From: Pseudomonas sp. FeN3W
GTDB taxonomy: Bacteria > Pseudomonadota > Gammaproteobacteria > Pseudomonadales > Pseudomonadaceae
NCBI GenBank assembly: GCA_030263805.2
Contig: CP136010.1
Span: forward strand, 3,859,001 to 3,923,000
DNA length: 64,000 nt
Reading direction: 5' to 3'
The notes below the pieces were generated by a model, which was not told the origin of the DNA, made no database searches, and was given only the letters and a program-made list of their open reading frames with translations. A program made the position numbers and the translations under genes. Of this stretch, positions 17,032-28,257 are shown piece after piece (the first letter of the stretch is position 1; each line of letters begins with the position of its first letter).

Positions 17032-17655
17032 TCAGCCCTTCCACTGCGTCTGAGCGAAGGCGGGCAGGGCGTTGGCGCGCTGCGACGCTGAGGCCAGATG
17101 CGGGAAGGCGCCGTCCGGCGCCAGCGTGTCGGGCAGGGTGAGACGGGCGAAGTCATAGGCGACCACCGCGCTGATATCCACCTGACTCATGCGCTCGCCC
17201 AGCAAGGGTCGTTCGCCGCGCTCGGCCTGGCGTGCATCCAGCAATGCCAGCGCACCACGCGCCTGATCCTCGCAATGGCGGTACCAGTCGTCCCAGACCA
17301 GCCCTTCCGGCCGCCGATCGCGTTCGTAGTACGCCGCCACGGTTTTCTCGCAGGCACCGACGGCAAAGGCCAGCAGGTTCATCGCCTCGCTGCGCTCGGG
17401 GCCGGACAGCGGCAGCAGGGCGCGCTCGGTACCAGCCTGCTGATCGAAATAATCGAGGATGGCGTTGCTGTCGATCAGCACCTGACCGTCATCCAGCACC
17501 AACGCGGGCACTCGACCCAGCGGCGAGTATTCACGAATCTTCAGACTATCCGTCAGGACGCTGAGTGGTTCGTTGGTGAACGCTATGTCCAACAGATGCA
17601 GGCTGACGCCGACGCGGCGGACGAAAGGCGACATATAGCGACCGATCAGTTTCAC
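17032..17655 (-). CDS. Glutathione S-transferase family protein
   Basis: The product is 207 residues with an N-terminal thioredoxin-fold GST domain (MKLIGRYMSPFVRRVG; Ser9 is the likely catalytic residue) containing the GRVPALVLDDG cis-Pro segment and DSNAILDYFD glutathione-binding Ser, then an all-helical C-terminal domain. It probably conjugates or reduces small molecules with glutathione in the cytoplasm; the substrate is unknown. The start is GTG 17655, with GGAG upstream; an ATG at 17688 would add a poor N-terminal extension. It converges on malT with only 3 bases between stops. No functional link to maltose use is evident. Confidence 0.85.
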   Translation of the reverse strand: MKLIGRYMSPFVRRVGVSLHLLDIAFTNEPLSVLTDSLKIREYSPLGRVPALVLDDGQVLIDSNAILDYFDQQAGTERALLPLSGPERSEAMNLLAFAVGACEKTVAAYYERDRRPEGLVWDDWYRHCEDQARGALALLDARQAERGERPLLGERMSQVDISAVVAYDFARLTLPDTLAPDGAFPHLASASQRANALPAFAQTQWKG

Positions 17656-17831
17656 AGGCGGTGCTCCGAAGGCGAGGGGACAGTGCATCAACCCTAGTCG
17701 AGCCCGTCGGCGGATGCGACGGTATCGGGCGGAACCATCCATCGCCTCGACTGCTGGCCGCCGGGCGGGGGAGGAGGAGGGCAGCGTCCGGCTGTGGCAC
17801 CCTCGGGCTTTTCAGTGAAGGAAGCGTTGCC

Positions 17832-18380
17832 ATGGCGATGAGCGAGAAACAGAAGATGCTGGCCGGCGAGCTGTACCACCCCGGCGACCCGGAGATCCTC
17901 GCCGATCAGGCCGCGGCCAAGGCCTGGATGGTGCGCTACAACGCAGCGCTGGCGGCCGCGCCGGACGAGCGTCGGGCGCTGCTGGCCGAACGGCTGGCCG
18001 CGGTCGGTGCCGGCGCGGTGATCCGTCCGCCGTTCCACTGCGACTACGGCTACAACATCCACCTGGGCGAAGGCGCCTTTCTCAACTTCAACTGCGTGAT
18101 TCTCGATGTGGTCGAGGTGCATATTGGTGCCGGTGCGCAGATCGGCCCGGCGGTACAGCTGTACACGGCCGACCATCCGCGTGATCCGCAGGCACGCCGC
18201 TCGGGCGTCGAGTTCGGCCGGCCGATCCATATCGGTCGCAACGCCTGGATCGGCGGTGGGGCGATCATCCTTCCGGGTGTGACGGTCGGTGAAGATGCGC
18301 TGGTCGGCGCCGGCAGTGTGGTGACCCGCGACGTGCCGGCCGGCGCCACGGTGGTCGGCAACCCCGCGCGGATGCGCTGA
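17832..18380 (+). CDS. maa: Maltose O-acetyltransferase (LbH hexapeptide family)
   Basis: The 182-residue product is a CoA-dependent sugar acetyltransferase. It has the N-terminal maltose-acetyltransferase domain (MSEKQKMLAGELYHPGDPE), then left-handed beta-helix hexapeptide repeats, a catalytic His in TADHPRD, and the trimer-forming WIGGGAIILPGVTVG and GNPARM segments. GAAGGAAG precedes the ATG. Related enzymes acetylate maltose or glucose, perhaps as detoxification when sugar accumulates, which fits its place in the mal island. Distinction from galactoside or nodulation acetyltransferases rests on the N-terminal domain and context. Confidence 0.85.
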   Translation: MAMSEKQKMLAGELYHPGDPEILADQAAAKAWMVRYNAALAAAPDERRALLAERLAAVGAGAVIRPPFHCDYGYNIHLGEGAFLNFNCVILDVVEVHIGAGAQIGPAVQLYTADHPRDPQARRSGVEFGRPIHIGRNAWIGGGAIILPGVTVGEDALVGAGSVVTRDVPAGATVVGNPARMR

Positions 18381-18390
18381 CCGGTTCGCT

Positions 18391-18487
18391 GTCTACGCCC
18401 TCGGCCAGCGGGCCGTCTACGCCCGGCCTTTACGCCTGCAAGAGCCCGCCGCCGGAGGATGTTGCGACCGCTTGCCGCACCTAGAGT
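18391..18487 (+). promoter_or_regulatory. Alpha-glucosidase promoter element of the mal cluster
   Basis: TACGCC occurs at 18394-18399, 18418-18423 and 18431-18436, then GGAGGATG at 18454-18461. The last three blocks have the 7- and 17-base spacing seen before malE. A -10-like TAGAGT at 18482-18487 starts 28 bases after the GGAGGA start, placing GGAGGATG near the -35 region. Confidence 0.6.
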
Positions 18488-18521
18488 GGCCCCGTCTTCA
18501 CGCTCACTCAAGGTAAGTGGT

Positions 18522-20150
18522 ATGTCCGAGCAACTTCAGAATTGGTGGCGCGGCGGGGTGATCTATCAGGTCTATCCGCGCAGTTTTTTCGACAGCAACG
18601 GCGATGGCGTGGGCGATCTGCCCGGTGTGCTGCACAAGCTGGACTACATCGCCAGCCTCAACGTCGATGCCATCTGGCTGTCGCCCTTCTTCACCTCGCC
18701 GATGAAGGATTTCGGCTACGACGTGGCCGACTACCGCGGTGTCGATCCGCTGTTCGGCACCCTGGATGACTTCGTCCGACTGGTCGAGGCCTGCCACGAG
18801 CGCGGCATGCGCGTGCTGATTGACCAGGTGCTCAACCATTCCTCGGACCAACATCCCTGGTTCGTCGAGAGCCGCTCCAGCCGCGATAACGACAAGGCTG
18901 ACTGGTACGTCTGGGCCGATCCCAAGCCGGACGGCAGCGTGCCGAACAACTGGCTTTCGGTATTCGGCGGCCCGGCCTGGAGCTGGGACAGTCGGCGCCG
19001 GCAGTATTACCTGCACAACTTCCTCGCCAGCCAGCCGGACCTGAACTTCCACTGCCCGGCCGTGCAGGATCAGGTGCTCGACGACATGGAGTTCTGGCTC
19101 GAGCTCGGCGTGGATGGCTTCCGCCTGGATGCCGCCAACTTCTACTTCCACGACGCCGAACTGCGCGACAACCCGCCGAACAGCGAGATCCGCGAGGGCA
19201 GCATCGGCGTACGCATCGACAACCCCTACGCCTACCAGCGGCACATCTATGACAAGACGCGACCGGAGAATCTGGAATTCCTCCGCCGTCTGCGCGCTCT
19301 GCTGCAGCGCTATCCCGGTGCCTCTTCGGTGGCCGAGATCGGCTGCGACGAATCCCTGCGCACCATGGCCGCCTACACCAGCGGCGGCGACACCCTGCAC
19401 ATGGCGTACTCCTTCGACCTGCTCACCGAACAGTGCAGCCCGGCCTACATCCGCCGCACGGTGGAGGGCATCGAGCGTGAACTGGCCGATGGCTGGTCGT
19501 GCTGGTCCATGGGCAACCACGATGTGGTACGGGTGATGACCCGCTGGGCGCTCGACGGCCGTCCCGATCCGGAGCGCGGCCGCCTGCTGATGGCGCTGCT
19601 GCTGTCCCTGCGCGGCAGCGTCTGCCTCTATCAGGGCGAGGAGCTGGGCCTGCCCGAGGCGGAACTGCGCTATGAGGATCTGGTCGATCCGTACGGCATC
19701 ACCTTCTGGCCGGAATTCAAGGGCCGCGACGGCTGCCGCACGCCGATGCCTTGGCAGAGCGAGGCGCATCATGCCGGCTTTACCGGTAGCCAGCCGTGGT
19801 TGCCGGTGGACGACTCGCACCGTTCGCTGTCGGTGGCCGCGCAGGAAGCCGACCCGCATTCGATGCTCAACTGCTACCGGCGCTTCCTCGGCTGGCGGCG
19901 CGAGCAGCGTCTGTTGATCGAGGGCGACATCCGCATGGTCTACCATGACGACGCCCTGCTGGTGTTCGAGCGGCGCCTCGGCGAGCAAGTCTGGCTGTGC
20001 CTGTTCAACCTTGGCGACCTGCCGCGCAGCTACGAGCTGCCGGTGCAGGCGGTGCCGCTGGTGGACGTGCCGGCGAGTTTCGCCGAATACGACGGTCATT
20101 GGGCGCGGCTGCCGGCGCACGGCTTCGGCTATGTGCGGCTCGCGGGTTGA
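18522..20150 (+). CDS. aglA: Cytoplasmic alpha-glucosidase (GH13)
   Basis: This 542-residue enzyme lacks a signal peptide and would hydrolyse imported maltose and short maltodextrins to glucose. GH13 landmarks: IYQVYPRSFFDSNGDGVGDL, DQVLNHSS, nucleophile Asp203 in VDGFRLDAANF, acid/base Glu272 in VAEIG, and Asp334 in GNHDVVR. Catalytic spacing matches GH13 subfamily-23-type alpha-glucosidases (inference), although oligo-1,6-glucosidase or trehalose-6-phosphate hydrolase specificity cannot be excluded by sequence alone. ATG 18522 follows AAGGTAAG. It sits directly upstream of malK with its own mal promoter element, so the ATPase and intracellular hydrolase are probably co-expressed. Confidence 0.88.
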   Translation: MSEQLQNWWRGGVIYQVYPRSFFDSNGDGVGDLPGVLHKLDYIASLNVDAIWLSPFFTSPMKDFGYDVADYRGVDPLFGTLDDFVRLVEACHERGMRVLIDQVLNHSSDQHPWFVESRSSRDNDKADWYVWADPKPDGSVPNNWLSVFGGPAWSWDSRRRQYYLHNFLASQPDLNFHCPAVQDQVLDDMEFWLELGVDGFRLDAANFYFHDAELRDNPPNSEIREGSIGVRIDNPYAYQRHIYDKTRPENLEFLRRLRALLQRYPGASSVAEIGCDESLRTMAAYTSGGDTLHMAYSFDLLTEQCSPAYIRRTVEGIERELADGWSCWSMGNHDVVRVMTRWALDGRPDPERGRLLMALLLSLRGSVCLYQGEELGLPEAELRYEDLVDPYGITFWPEFKGRDGCRTPMPWQSEAHHAGFTGSQPWLPVDDSHRSLSVAAQEADPHSMLNCYRRFLGWRREQRLLIEGDIRMVYHDDALLVFERRLGEQVWLCLFNLGDLPRSYELPVQAVPLVDVPASFAEYDGHWARLPAHGFGYVRLAG

Positions 20151-20159
20151 GGGAGCGTC

Positions 20160-20226
20160 GGCAGCGGTGGGCATGACCCGCCGCTGCCATCGAAACGAGT
20201 GCATCGCAGCAACGGAGAACAACAAC
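20160..20226 (+). promoter_or_regulatory. Hairpin and CA motif in the malK leader
   Basis: GGCAGCGG at 20160 pairs with CCGCTGCC near 20180-20188 to form a strong stem with no T-tract, so it is more likely a processing or stabilising stem than a terminator. AACAACAAC at 20218-20226 is a perfect AANAANAA match touching the malK ATG and overlapping the space after GGAG. Confidence 0.45.
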
Positions 20227-20227
20227 G

Positions 20228-21343
20228 ATGGCCAGTGTCACGCTGCGCGACATCTGCAAGAGTTATGACGGTACGCCGATCACCCGGCATATCGACCTGG
20301 ATATCGAAGACGGTGAGTTCGTCGTCTTCGTCGGCCCGTCCGGCTGCGGCAAGTCCACGCTGCTGCGATTGATCGCCGGGTTGGAGGACATCACTTCGGG
20401 CGATCTGCTGATCGGCGACCAGCGCGTCAACGACCTGCCGCCGAAGGATCGTTCGGTGGGCATGGTGTTCCAGTCCTACGCGCTCTACCCGCACATGACG
20501 GTGGCGGAGAACATGGCCTTCGGCCTCAAGCTCGCCAGCGTCGACAAGCGCGAGATTGCGCGCCGCGTCGAGGCGGCCGCGGCGATCCTGCAGCTGGACA
20601 AGCTGCTCGAACGCAAGCCCAAGGACCTCTCCGGCGGTCAGCGCCAGCGTGTCGCCATCGGCCGCACCATGGTCCGCGAACCGAAGGTGTTCCTGTTCGA
20701 TGAACCCCTGTCGAACCTCGATGCCTTCCTCCGCGTGCAGATGCGCATCGAGATCGCCCGCCTGCACCAGCGCATCCGCTCCACCATGATCTACGTGACC
20801 CACGATCAGGTCGAAGCCATGACCCTGGCCGACAAGATCGTGGTGCTCAACGCCGGCGAGATTGCCCAGGTCGGTCAGCCGCTGCACCTTTATCACTACC
20901 CGCAGAACCGCTTCGTCGCCGGCTTCCTCGGCTCGCCGCAGATGAACTTCGTCGACGTGAGGGCCATCTCCGCAAGCCCCGAGGCCGTCACCATCGAACT
21001 GCCCAGCGGCTTCCCGCTGACCCTGCCGGTGGACGGCAGCGCGGTGAGCCCTGGCGACCCGCTCACCCTCGGTATCCGCCCCGAACACTTCGTCATGCCG
21101 GAAGAGGCCGACTTCACCTTCCATGGCCAGATCACCGTGGCCGAGCGCCTGGGCCAGTACAACCTGCTGCACCTCACCCTTGAACGTCTGCAGGATGTGA
21201 TCACCCTCTGCGTCGACGGCAACCTGCGCGTCACCGAGGGCGAGACCTTCGCCGCCGGCCTGAAGGCCGACAAGTGCCACCTGTTCCGCGAGAACGGCGA
21301 GGCCTGCGCCCGGCATTATCGGGAGCCGGCGATCTATGGGTGA
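20228..21343 (+). CDS. malK: MalK, maltose ABC transporter ATPase
   Basis: The 371-residue ATPase energises MalFG. It has Walker A GPSGCGKST, a Q-loop in VFQSYALYPHM, signature LSGGQRQRVAIGR, Walker B FLFDEPLSNLDA, and a C-terminal TOBE/OB regulatory domain (from about residue 240) ending AIYG. Length equals enteric MalK. It lies 77 bases after the alpha-glucosidase gene rather than next to malE, an arrangement different from enteric malK-lamB. An A-rich CA motif overlaps its start. In enterics MalK also restrains MalT; that may apply here. Confidence 0.96.
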   Translation: MASVTLRDICKSYDGTPITRHIDLDIEDGEFVVFVGPSGCGKSTLLRLIAGLEDITSGDLLIGDQRVNDLPPKDRSVGMVFQSYALYPHMTVAENMAFGLKLASVDKREIARRVEAAAAILQLDKLLERKPKDLSGGQRQRVAIGRTMVREPKVFLFDEPLSNLDAFLRVQMRIEIARLHQRIRSTMIYVTHDQVEAMTLADKIVVLNAGEIAQVGQPLHLYHYPQNRFVAGFLGSPQMNFVDVRAISASPEAVTIELPSGFPLTLPVDGSAVSPGDPLTLGIRPEHFVMPEEADFTFHGQITVAERLGQYNLLHLTLERLQDVITLCVDGNLRVTEGETFAAGLKADKCHLFRENGEACARHYREPAIYG

Positions 21344-21453
21344 CTGAAACCGCCCCGCGTGACTGACGGCAAGGTTGAGCACGGCCTGCTTGCGTTGCGC
21401 CTCATCGAGAGCCGCGGCCGGCTCCTCTCGGTCGCGTCAAAGGCCTTTGGGGG

Positions 21454-22068
21454 TCATCTGTCGGCCAAGGCCAGATTCGCACCGAGACCGGCAAATGATG
21501 CCGCGAAGCCCCGGCATAGCCAGGCCTGAACCCGCTGCGACTCGATGACTGCCTTGCGAAAGGCGTGCGCCAGCAGGCCATAGGCAGAAAAGATGGCGAA
21601 TGTCATCAGCATGAATGTCGCGCTGAGGCCGAGCAGCTGTCCAAGCTCATCGCCCGCGCCCGGCCGGATGAATTGCGGCAGGAAGGCAAGGAAGAAAATG
21701 GTCAGTTTCGGATTCAGCAGGTTGACCAGCAGCGCCTTGGCAACCAGCGAGCGGACCCTGAACGGTTCTCTATCGCCACCCACCGCCAGCGCGGAGCGGT
21801 CACGCCAGGTCGCGTAGGCGAGATAGAGCAGGTAGGCGGCACCGGCATAGCGCAGAGTCTCGAAGACCAATGCACTGGAATGCAGGATCGCCGCGACACC
21901 GAGAATGGTCGCCAGCAGATGCGGCAGAATCCCGAGCGTACAGGCTGTCGCGGCCAGAATAGCGGCGCGACGGCCGTGCACCAGCGCCGTCGAAACCGTA
22001 TAGATCACCCCCGCGCCGGGTATCAGCACGACGATCAGACAGGTAATCAGGTATTCGAGGCTGGGCAT
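21454..22068 (-). CDS. LysE/RhtB-family amino-acid exporter
   Basis: This 204-residue inner-membrane protein has about six hydrophobic segments. The N-terminal ITCLIVVLIPGAGVIYTVST matches the LysE/RhtB start (with PGAG in the first loop) and the conserved LLVNLLNPKLTIFFLAFLPQF follows in the middle. Such proteins export amino acids or homoserine lactones; the substrate here is unknown. ATG 22068 has AAGGAG upstream; the frame continues upstream without a better start. It points toward malK and seems independent of the mal island. Confidence 0.88.
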   Translation of the reverse strand: MPSLEYLITCLIVVLIPGAGVIYTVSTALVHGRRAAILAATACTLGILPHLLATILGVAAILHSSALVFETLRYAGAAYLLYLAYATWRDRSALAVGGDREPFRVRSLVAKALLVNLLNPKLTIFFLAFLPQFIRPGAGDELGQLLGLSATFMLMTFAIFSAYGLLAHAFRKAVIESQRVQAWLCRGFAASFAGLGANLALADR

Positions 22069-22476
22069 GTGGGCTCCTTGATACGGCGCTGATCGATTGA
22101 ACCAGCATAGAGCATTGGCGGGCACTGCCCTAACTGGGCGCTTAGCGCATTGCATGGCTAGTCGAGGGCCGCTGCCCCGCGAGGATGCACCCGCGGTCAT
22201 CCGGCACTGCGTGTCGGTGATGACGTATTCGCCCGGAGCCACAGTGAGGTGGGAATACCGTTCAGAAGATCCTTTCGATTGTTCACCGTGGATGCCGATG
22301 GAGGCCTTTTACTTTTCTTGTACGAGGATGAACATCAGTTGCCCTTCTGAGCGCCCACTGGGGGCGAGCTCCGACCTGGCGAAAGCTACGTCGACGCAGC
22401 GGCAAGGGCCGATACGGACGATACGTTCACTCAGGAGTGCGGCTTATCGCACCCTGATGCGTCGCTAGCCAAGTGT
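22069..22476. other. Intergenic stretch, no convincing gene; possible decayed coding remnant
   Basis: No supported gene is seen. On the plus strand, one frame from about 22190 to a TGA near 22343 reads without stops, ending with LLLFLYEDEHQLPF, and continues open after the stop, but it lacks a start and ribosome site and uses codons such as AGA, ATA and TTA that are rare in the neighbours. It could be a degraded or transferred fragment; confidence is low. Confidence 0.25.
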
Positions 22477-23901
22477 TCAGGTGTCCTCCAGTCTTGTCAG
22501 GTGCTCCGCCAGGCGTAGCGCCAGTTGCACGATGGTGTAGGTCGGGTTGGAGAAGCCGCCGCTGGGGAATACCGAGGAGCCGGCGATATAGAGATTACGT
22601 TGGCCGAACACCTTGCAGTCGCGGTCGACGATGCCGTGTTCCGGCGTTAAGGCCATGCGTGTACCGCCCATATGGTGACAGCCGCCGAGCTCGTCGTCGG
22701 TGGGAAACGGCGCACCTCCGGACAACCAGTCGTCCAGGCGTAGACGGCCAAGGTCGAGGTCGGCGATAAGGCGGCCCAGGTGATGGGCGCACTCCCGAGC
22801 GCTGCGCCTGTCTTCGTCGTCGAGGGTCCAGTGCAGTGCCACCCGGGGGATGCCCAAGCGGTCTTTTTGTGGGCCCAGAGCGACGCGGTTTTCCGCGCGC
22901 GGCCGCTGTTCCCAACTGGCTCGCAGTAGCGCCCCATAGCTGTTCCCCTGGCGGTAGTCACGCAGCGTGGCGCGGGCTAGCCGAGGCGCTACCCGGGCCA
23001 GCCGGCGAATGCTGTCGAGGGTCTGCGTTTCGCCATCACGGATGATCCGCAGAGCGCAATTGAGCAGGCGCTCGCGCACCATCAGTTCCGCCGACGGCGA
23101 TACGAAGCTGACATCGTATTCGTCGAAGTGCAGCCCGGCCACTTGCTTGAGCAGGATTTCACCGAGGGTGAAATGTGGATGCTCCATCCAGTAGCGGCCT
23201 AGCGTCGCCGTATTGCCGATCAGTCTGCCCTGCGCCAACTGGTTGCTCCACAGTAGCAGGCGGCTATTCTCGATGCCGCCTGTGGCGAGAACGTAGCGTC
23301 GTGCGCTCAGGGTCTTACGCTCCCCGCCGCTATCCACCAGCAGGCCAGTGACTTTCGCATTTTCGGTCAGGATCGCCACCAGGCTGGTGTCCAGCGCCAC
23401 TGCGACGTGCGTCGAGGCGAACAGGCGCTTCCGGAACTTCTGGCCGAAGTTCACCGTGGAATAGCGAAAGCGGCTTTGCTTGAGCGATGCGCCGGGCAAC
23501 GGGGGTTCCTCTCCGGCGGCGCCCAACCCTAACAGTTCGTCCGCACGAGTGGCATAAGGTGCGAGATCGCCGTGGCTGATCGGCCAGCCGTCGGTCAGGC
23601 CCGGCCTGGCCTCGAAATCCACCGCATCCAGCGCCCGACACCAGCCGCCCCAGCCGTTCGACGATCCGCCGAAGGCACGTATCCGGCAGCCATGCAGGGG
23701 ACGATAGGCATGCCCCAGCGTCTCACCACGGTAGAGCTCCTGGGACGCTTCGGAGGGCGACTCACCACCGCCTTCGAGCAGCAGGACGCGTTTGCCGGCG
23801 TCTTCCAACGCCAGGCTCAGGGTGATGCCGGCTGGGCCGCTGCCGACGACGCAGTAGTCGAACGGAGGAGCTTGCGCGAGTTGTCCAACGCTGACCTTCA
23901 T
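22477..23901 (-). CDS. GMC-family FAD oxidoreductase
   Basis: The 474-residue flavoprotein has an N-terminal Rossmann motif VVGSGPAGITLSLALEDAGKR, the GGSSNGWGGWC segment, a middle substrate domain, and a C-terminal GGCHHMGGTRM and GLY-like NLYIAGSSVFPSGGFSNPTYTI block of the glucose-methanol-choline family, close to gluconate, fructose or 2-keto-gluconate dehydrogenase large subunits. The substrate is unknown. The real ATG is 23901; TTG at 23904 is less likely. It overlaps by one base (TGATG) the end of a 42-codon ORF with a twin-arginine signal, so a Tat-exported complex is possible. No cytochrome subunit gene is adjacent. Confidence 0.85.
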   Translation of the reverse strand: MKVSVGQLAQAPPFDYCVVGSGPAGITLSLALEDAGKRVLLLEGGGESPSEASQELYRGETLGHAYRPLHGCRIRAFGGSSNGWGGWCRALDAVDFEARPGLTDGWPISHGDLAPYATRADELLGLGAAGEEPPLPGASLKQSRFRYSTVNFGQKFRKRLFASTHVAVALDTSLVAILTENAKVTGLLVDSGGERKTLSARRYVLATGGIENSRLLLWSNQLAQGRLIGNTATLGRYWMEHPHFTLGEILLKQVAGLHFDEYDVSFVSPSAELMVRERLLNCALRIIRDGETQTLDSIRRLARVAPRLARATLRDYRQGNSYGALLRASWEQRPRAENRVALGPQKDRLGIPRVALHWTLDDEDRRSARECAHHLGRLIADLDLGRLRLDDWLSGGAPFPTDDELGGCHHMGGTRMALTPEHGIVDRDCKVFGQRNLYIAGSSVFPSGGFSNPTYTIVQLALRLAEHLTRLEDT

Positions 23902-24029
23902 CAATCGTCATCCAGGCGCAGAATCCAGCCGTCCCGCTCGACGTGGCGCACGGCCTGCGCCCGTGCCAGAGATAGCTTGGCGAACAACAACTGAAATAGT
24001 CCGGCCTTAAGCAGGTGTCGTCTTTTCAT
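23901..24029 (-). CDS. 42-residue Tat-signal micro-protein upstream of GMC oxidoreductase
   Basis: The ORF runs ATG 24029 to TGA 23901, with AAAGGG just upstream of the ATG. It begins MKRRHLLKAG, matching the RRxxLK twin-arginine pattern, has a hydrophobic stretch LFQLLFAKLSLARAQA with a plausible AxA cleavage site, then a 16-residue tail ending RLDDD. The stop overlaps the GMC start (TGATG), indicating translational coupling. It resembles a minimal version of the Tat-bearing small subunits that accompany GMC dehydrogenases and help export the flavoprotein. It is too short for standard gene finding; reality rests on the ribosome site, Tat motif and overlap. Confidence 0.6.
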   Translation of the reverse strand: MKRRHLLKAGLFQLLFAKLSLARAQAVRHVERDGWILRLDDD

Positions 24030-24369
24030 GCCCTTTCACCGCTTTTCTTGCTGCCTTCCGCCGATCACGCGTACGGGGGAGGCGGCGGACTGTATGGACC
24101 GTAAAGGCCAACGGTTCGGACAAGTATGTGGCAAGCACCAGAGGTTAGGAGTTCCGATTATCGAGAACTGCAGAGTCGGTGCCCCCAAGACTGGCTGGGC
24201 CGTTTCGATCGGGCGGTGATCTACCTTGCGCAGACTGACTTCGACAGCATCGCCGCAGGTACCCGTTGCGGCTTGCGCCGCGCTATGGCTCATGCCATCC
24301 GGTCCGGATCGGAGGCTACGTCTGTACCTGTGGCAGCTGGAATCCCCGTAGTTAGCGAATTTCAGGCAT
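24030..24369. other. Intergenic stretch without supported gene
   Basis: About 340 bases lie between the micro-ORF start and the ssrA terminator. Short plus-strand frames (for example 24126-24371) lack a ribosome site and resemble no family. The promoter for the GMC unit must lie here, but no clear -35/-10 is recognised. Confidence 0.4.
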
Positions 24370-24400
24370 AAAAAAGGACGTCCGTGGACGCCCTTTTTTG
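24370..24400. terminator. Bidirectional terminator at the 3' side of ssrA
   Basis: GGACGTCC (24376-24383) and GGACGCCC (24386-24393) form a stem flanked by A-rich (24370-24375) and T-rich (24394-24399) runs, so it can terminate in both directions, including the minus-strand tmRNA. Confidence 0.8.
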
Positions 24401-24406
24401 TGCATT

Positions 24407-24785
24407 TGGTGGAGCCGGGGGGATTTGAACCCCCGTCCGCCAGCTCTCCGCTATCGGTTCTACATGCTTAGCCAGATCTACTGAGTTAACTCCGCGCCGC
24501 CCGATTGGCAGGGTGCTTGGAGCGAGCTGTATGAGTTTTAGCCGTTACGTCTACAGCGAACTTGGCGGCGATCCTGTTCTGTCTGACAGTCATTTCGGGT
24601 TTACAGGCATCCCCTAGTGACCGCTGGAGCCGAAGCTACCAGATGAAGGTTAGGCGGCTAGCGCGTACCCTTCGTAGTTGTCGTCGTTGGCAACTATAGG
24701 TTTGCAACAGTTTATTTACGAGTTCTGTTACCAACTCGGCATGCCCCTCAAGTTTTGTTACCGGCGTCGAATCCTAATCGGCCCC
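24407..24785 (-). ncRNA. ssrA: Transfer-messenger RNA (tmRNA)
   Basis: This minus-strand RNA of about 379 nt rescues stalled ribosomes with SmpB (gene at 34217). Its 5' GGGGCCG (24785 downward) pairs with CGGCTCC before the 3' ACCA (ends 24407), forming the tRNA-like acceptor stem, and GATTTGAAC/GATTCGAC context marks the T-arm and 5' domain. The tag frame lies at 24691-24650 and encodes ANDDNYEGYALAA before TAA, three residues longer than the ten-residue ANDDNYALAA type. No integrase or att duplication is seen at its 3' end, a common integration site. Confidence 0.95.
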
Positions 24786-24918
24786 TGGTGACGCTTGTGG
24801 TGCTGGGCGCGAGTGTACGGCGATCTCTCTGCGCTGTCGATCAGTTTGTAGCCATGCTGGTTACAAAATGTACAGCTCGGCTGCGACAGGATCGCTCGCA
24901 CAACCCCGCCGGTCGGGC

Positions 24919-25224
24919 TTAGTTTCCGCCGCCAGAGCCAGAGCCAGCTGTGCCGCCGCTACCGGTACTGCCTGGGCCCTTCAGCTCTTGCAGTGCCTTG
25001 GTGGAGTGCGCGATGCAGGCTTCGGTGTCGCCCGATTGCTGGGCTTGGCGGGCCTGTTTGACGTACTCGTCGACTTGGCTCTTGGCCGGCTCGCCCAGCG
25101 TAGCGGTGTTGGTGGCCATGTTGTCGTCGATTTCCTGCAGGTTGAGCTGACACAGGTCGTCTTGGGCGAAGACAGCGGGGCTGGCGAGCAGTACCGCGGA
25201 CGCGAGCAGTGCATGAACTTTCAT
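24919..25224 (-). CDS. Small exported protein with Gly/Ser-rich tail
   Basis: This 101-residue protein of unknown function has a clear Sec signal (MKVHALLASAVLLASPAVFA), then a helical, charged region with two cysteines (DDLCQLN and DTEACIA) that could form a disulfide, and a flexible tail GSTGSGGTAGSGSGGGN. GGAGG lies at the right distance upstream of ATG 25224. It stands alone between ssrA and the lactate operon terminator. The compact helical core with ALQELKG resembles small helical periplasmic proteins, but no family is recognised. Confidence 0.75.
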   Translation of the reverse strand: MKVHALLASAVLLASPAVFAQDDLCQLNLQEIDDNMATNTATLGEPAKSQVDEYVKQARQAQQSGDTEACIAHSTKALQELKGPGSTGSGGTAGSGSGGGN

Positions 25225-25367
25225 TGTGGGTCCTCCAGTCTTGTGGACTTCCCGGGCCTGCCTGAGAACTGCTGAAACGGCGGCGCCGAGTCGAATCGAA
25301 CCCGTCAGGGGCTCTAAAAATCCGACTGCGATTGCGCAAGAGCGTTCATCGAAGCGACACAAACGAA

Positions 25368-25394
25368 ACGGCCCCGCTCCGCTGAGCGGGCCGT
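25368..25394 (-). terminator. Terminator hairpin after the lactate operon
   Basis: ACGGCCC-GCTC (minus strand, 25394-25384) pairs with GAGC-GGGGCCGT (25379-25368), followed by TTTCG. It lies just past the stop of the D-lactate dehydrogenase gene, with a strong stem but short T-tract. Confidence 0.6.
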
Positions 25395-25404
25395 AACGCT
25401 GGTG

Positions 25405-28253
<2,849 letters not shown>

Positions 28254-28257
<4 letters not shown>

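Noticed and set aside
22097..22468. 123-codon plus-strand frame
   Set aside because: No ribosome site, no recognisable domain and atypical composition.
24126..24371. 81-codon plus-strand frame between the micro-ORF and ssrA
   Set aside because: No ribosome site and its stop lies in the ssrA terminator; no similarity recognised.
24407..24440. Possible genomic-island attachment site at the ssrA 3' end
   Set aside because: No integrase gene or direct repeat of the tmRNA 3' end was found nearby.
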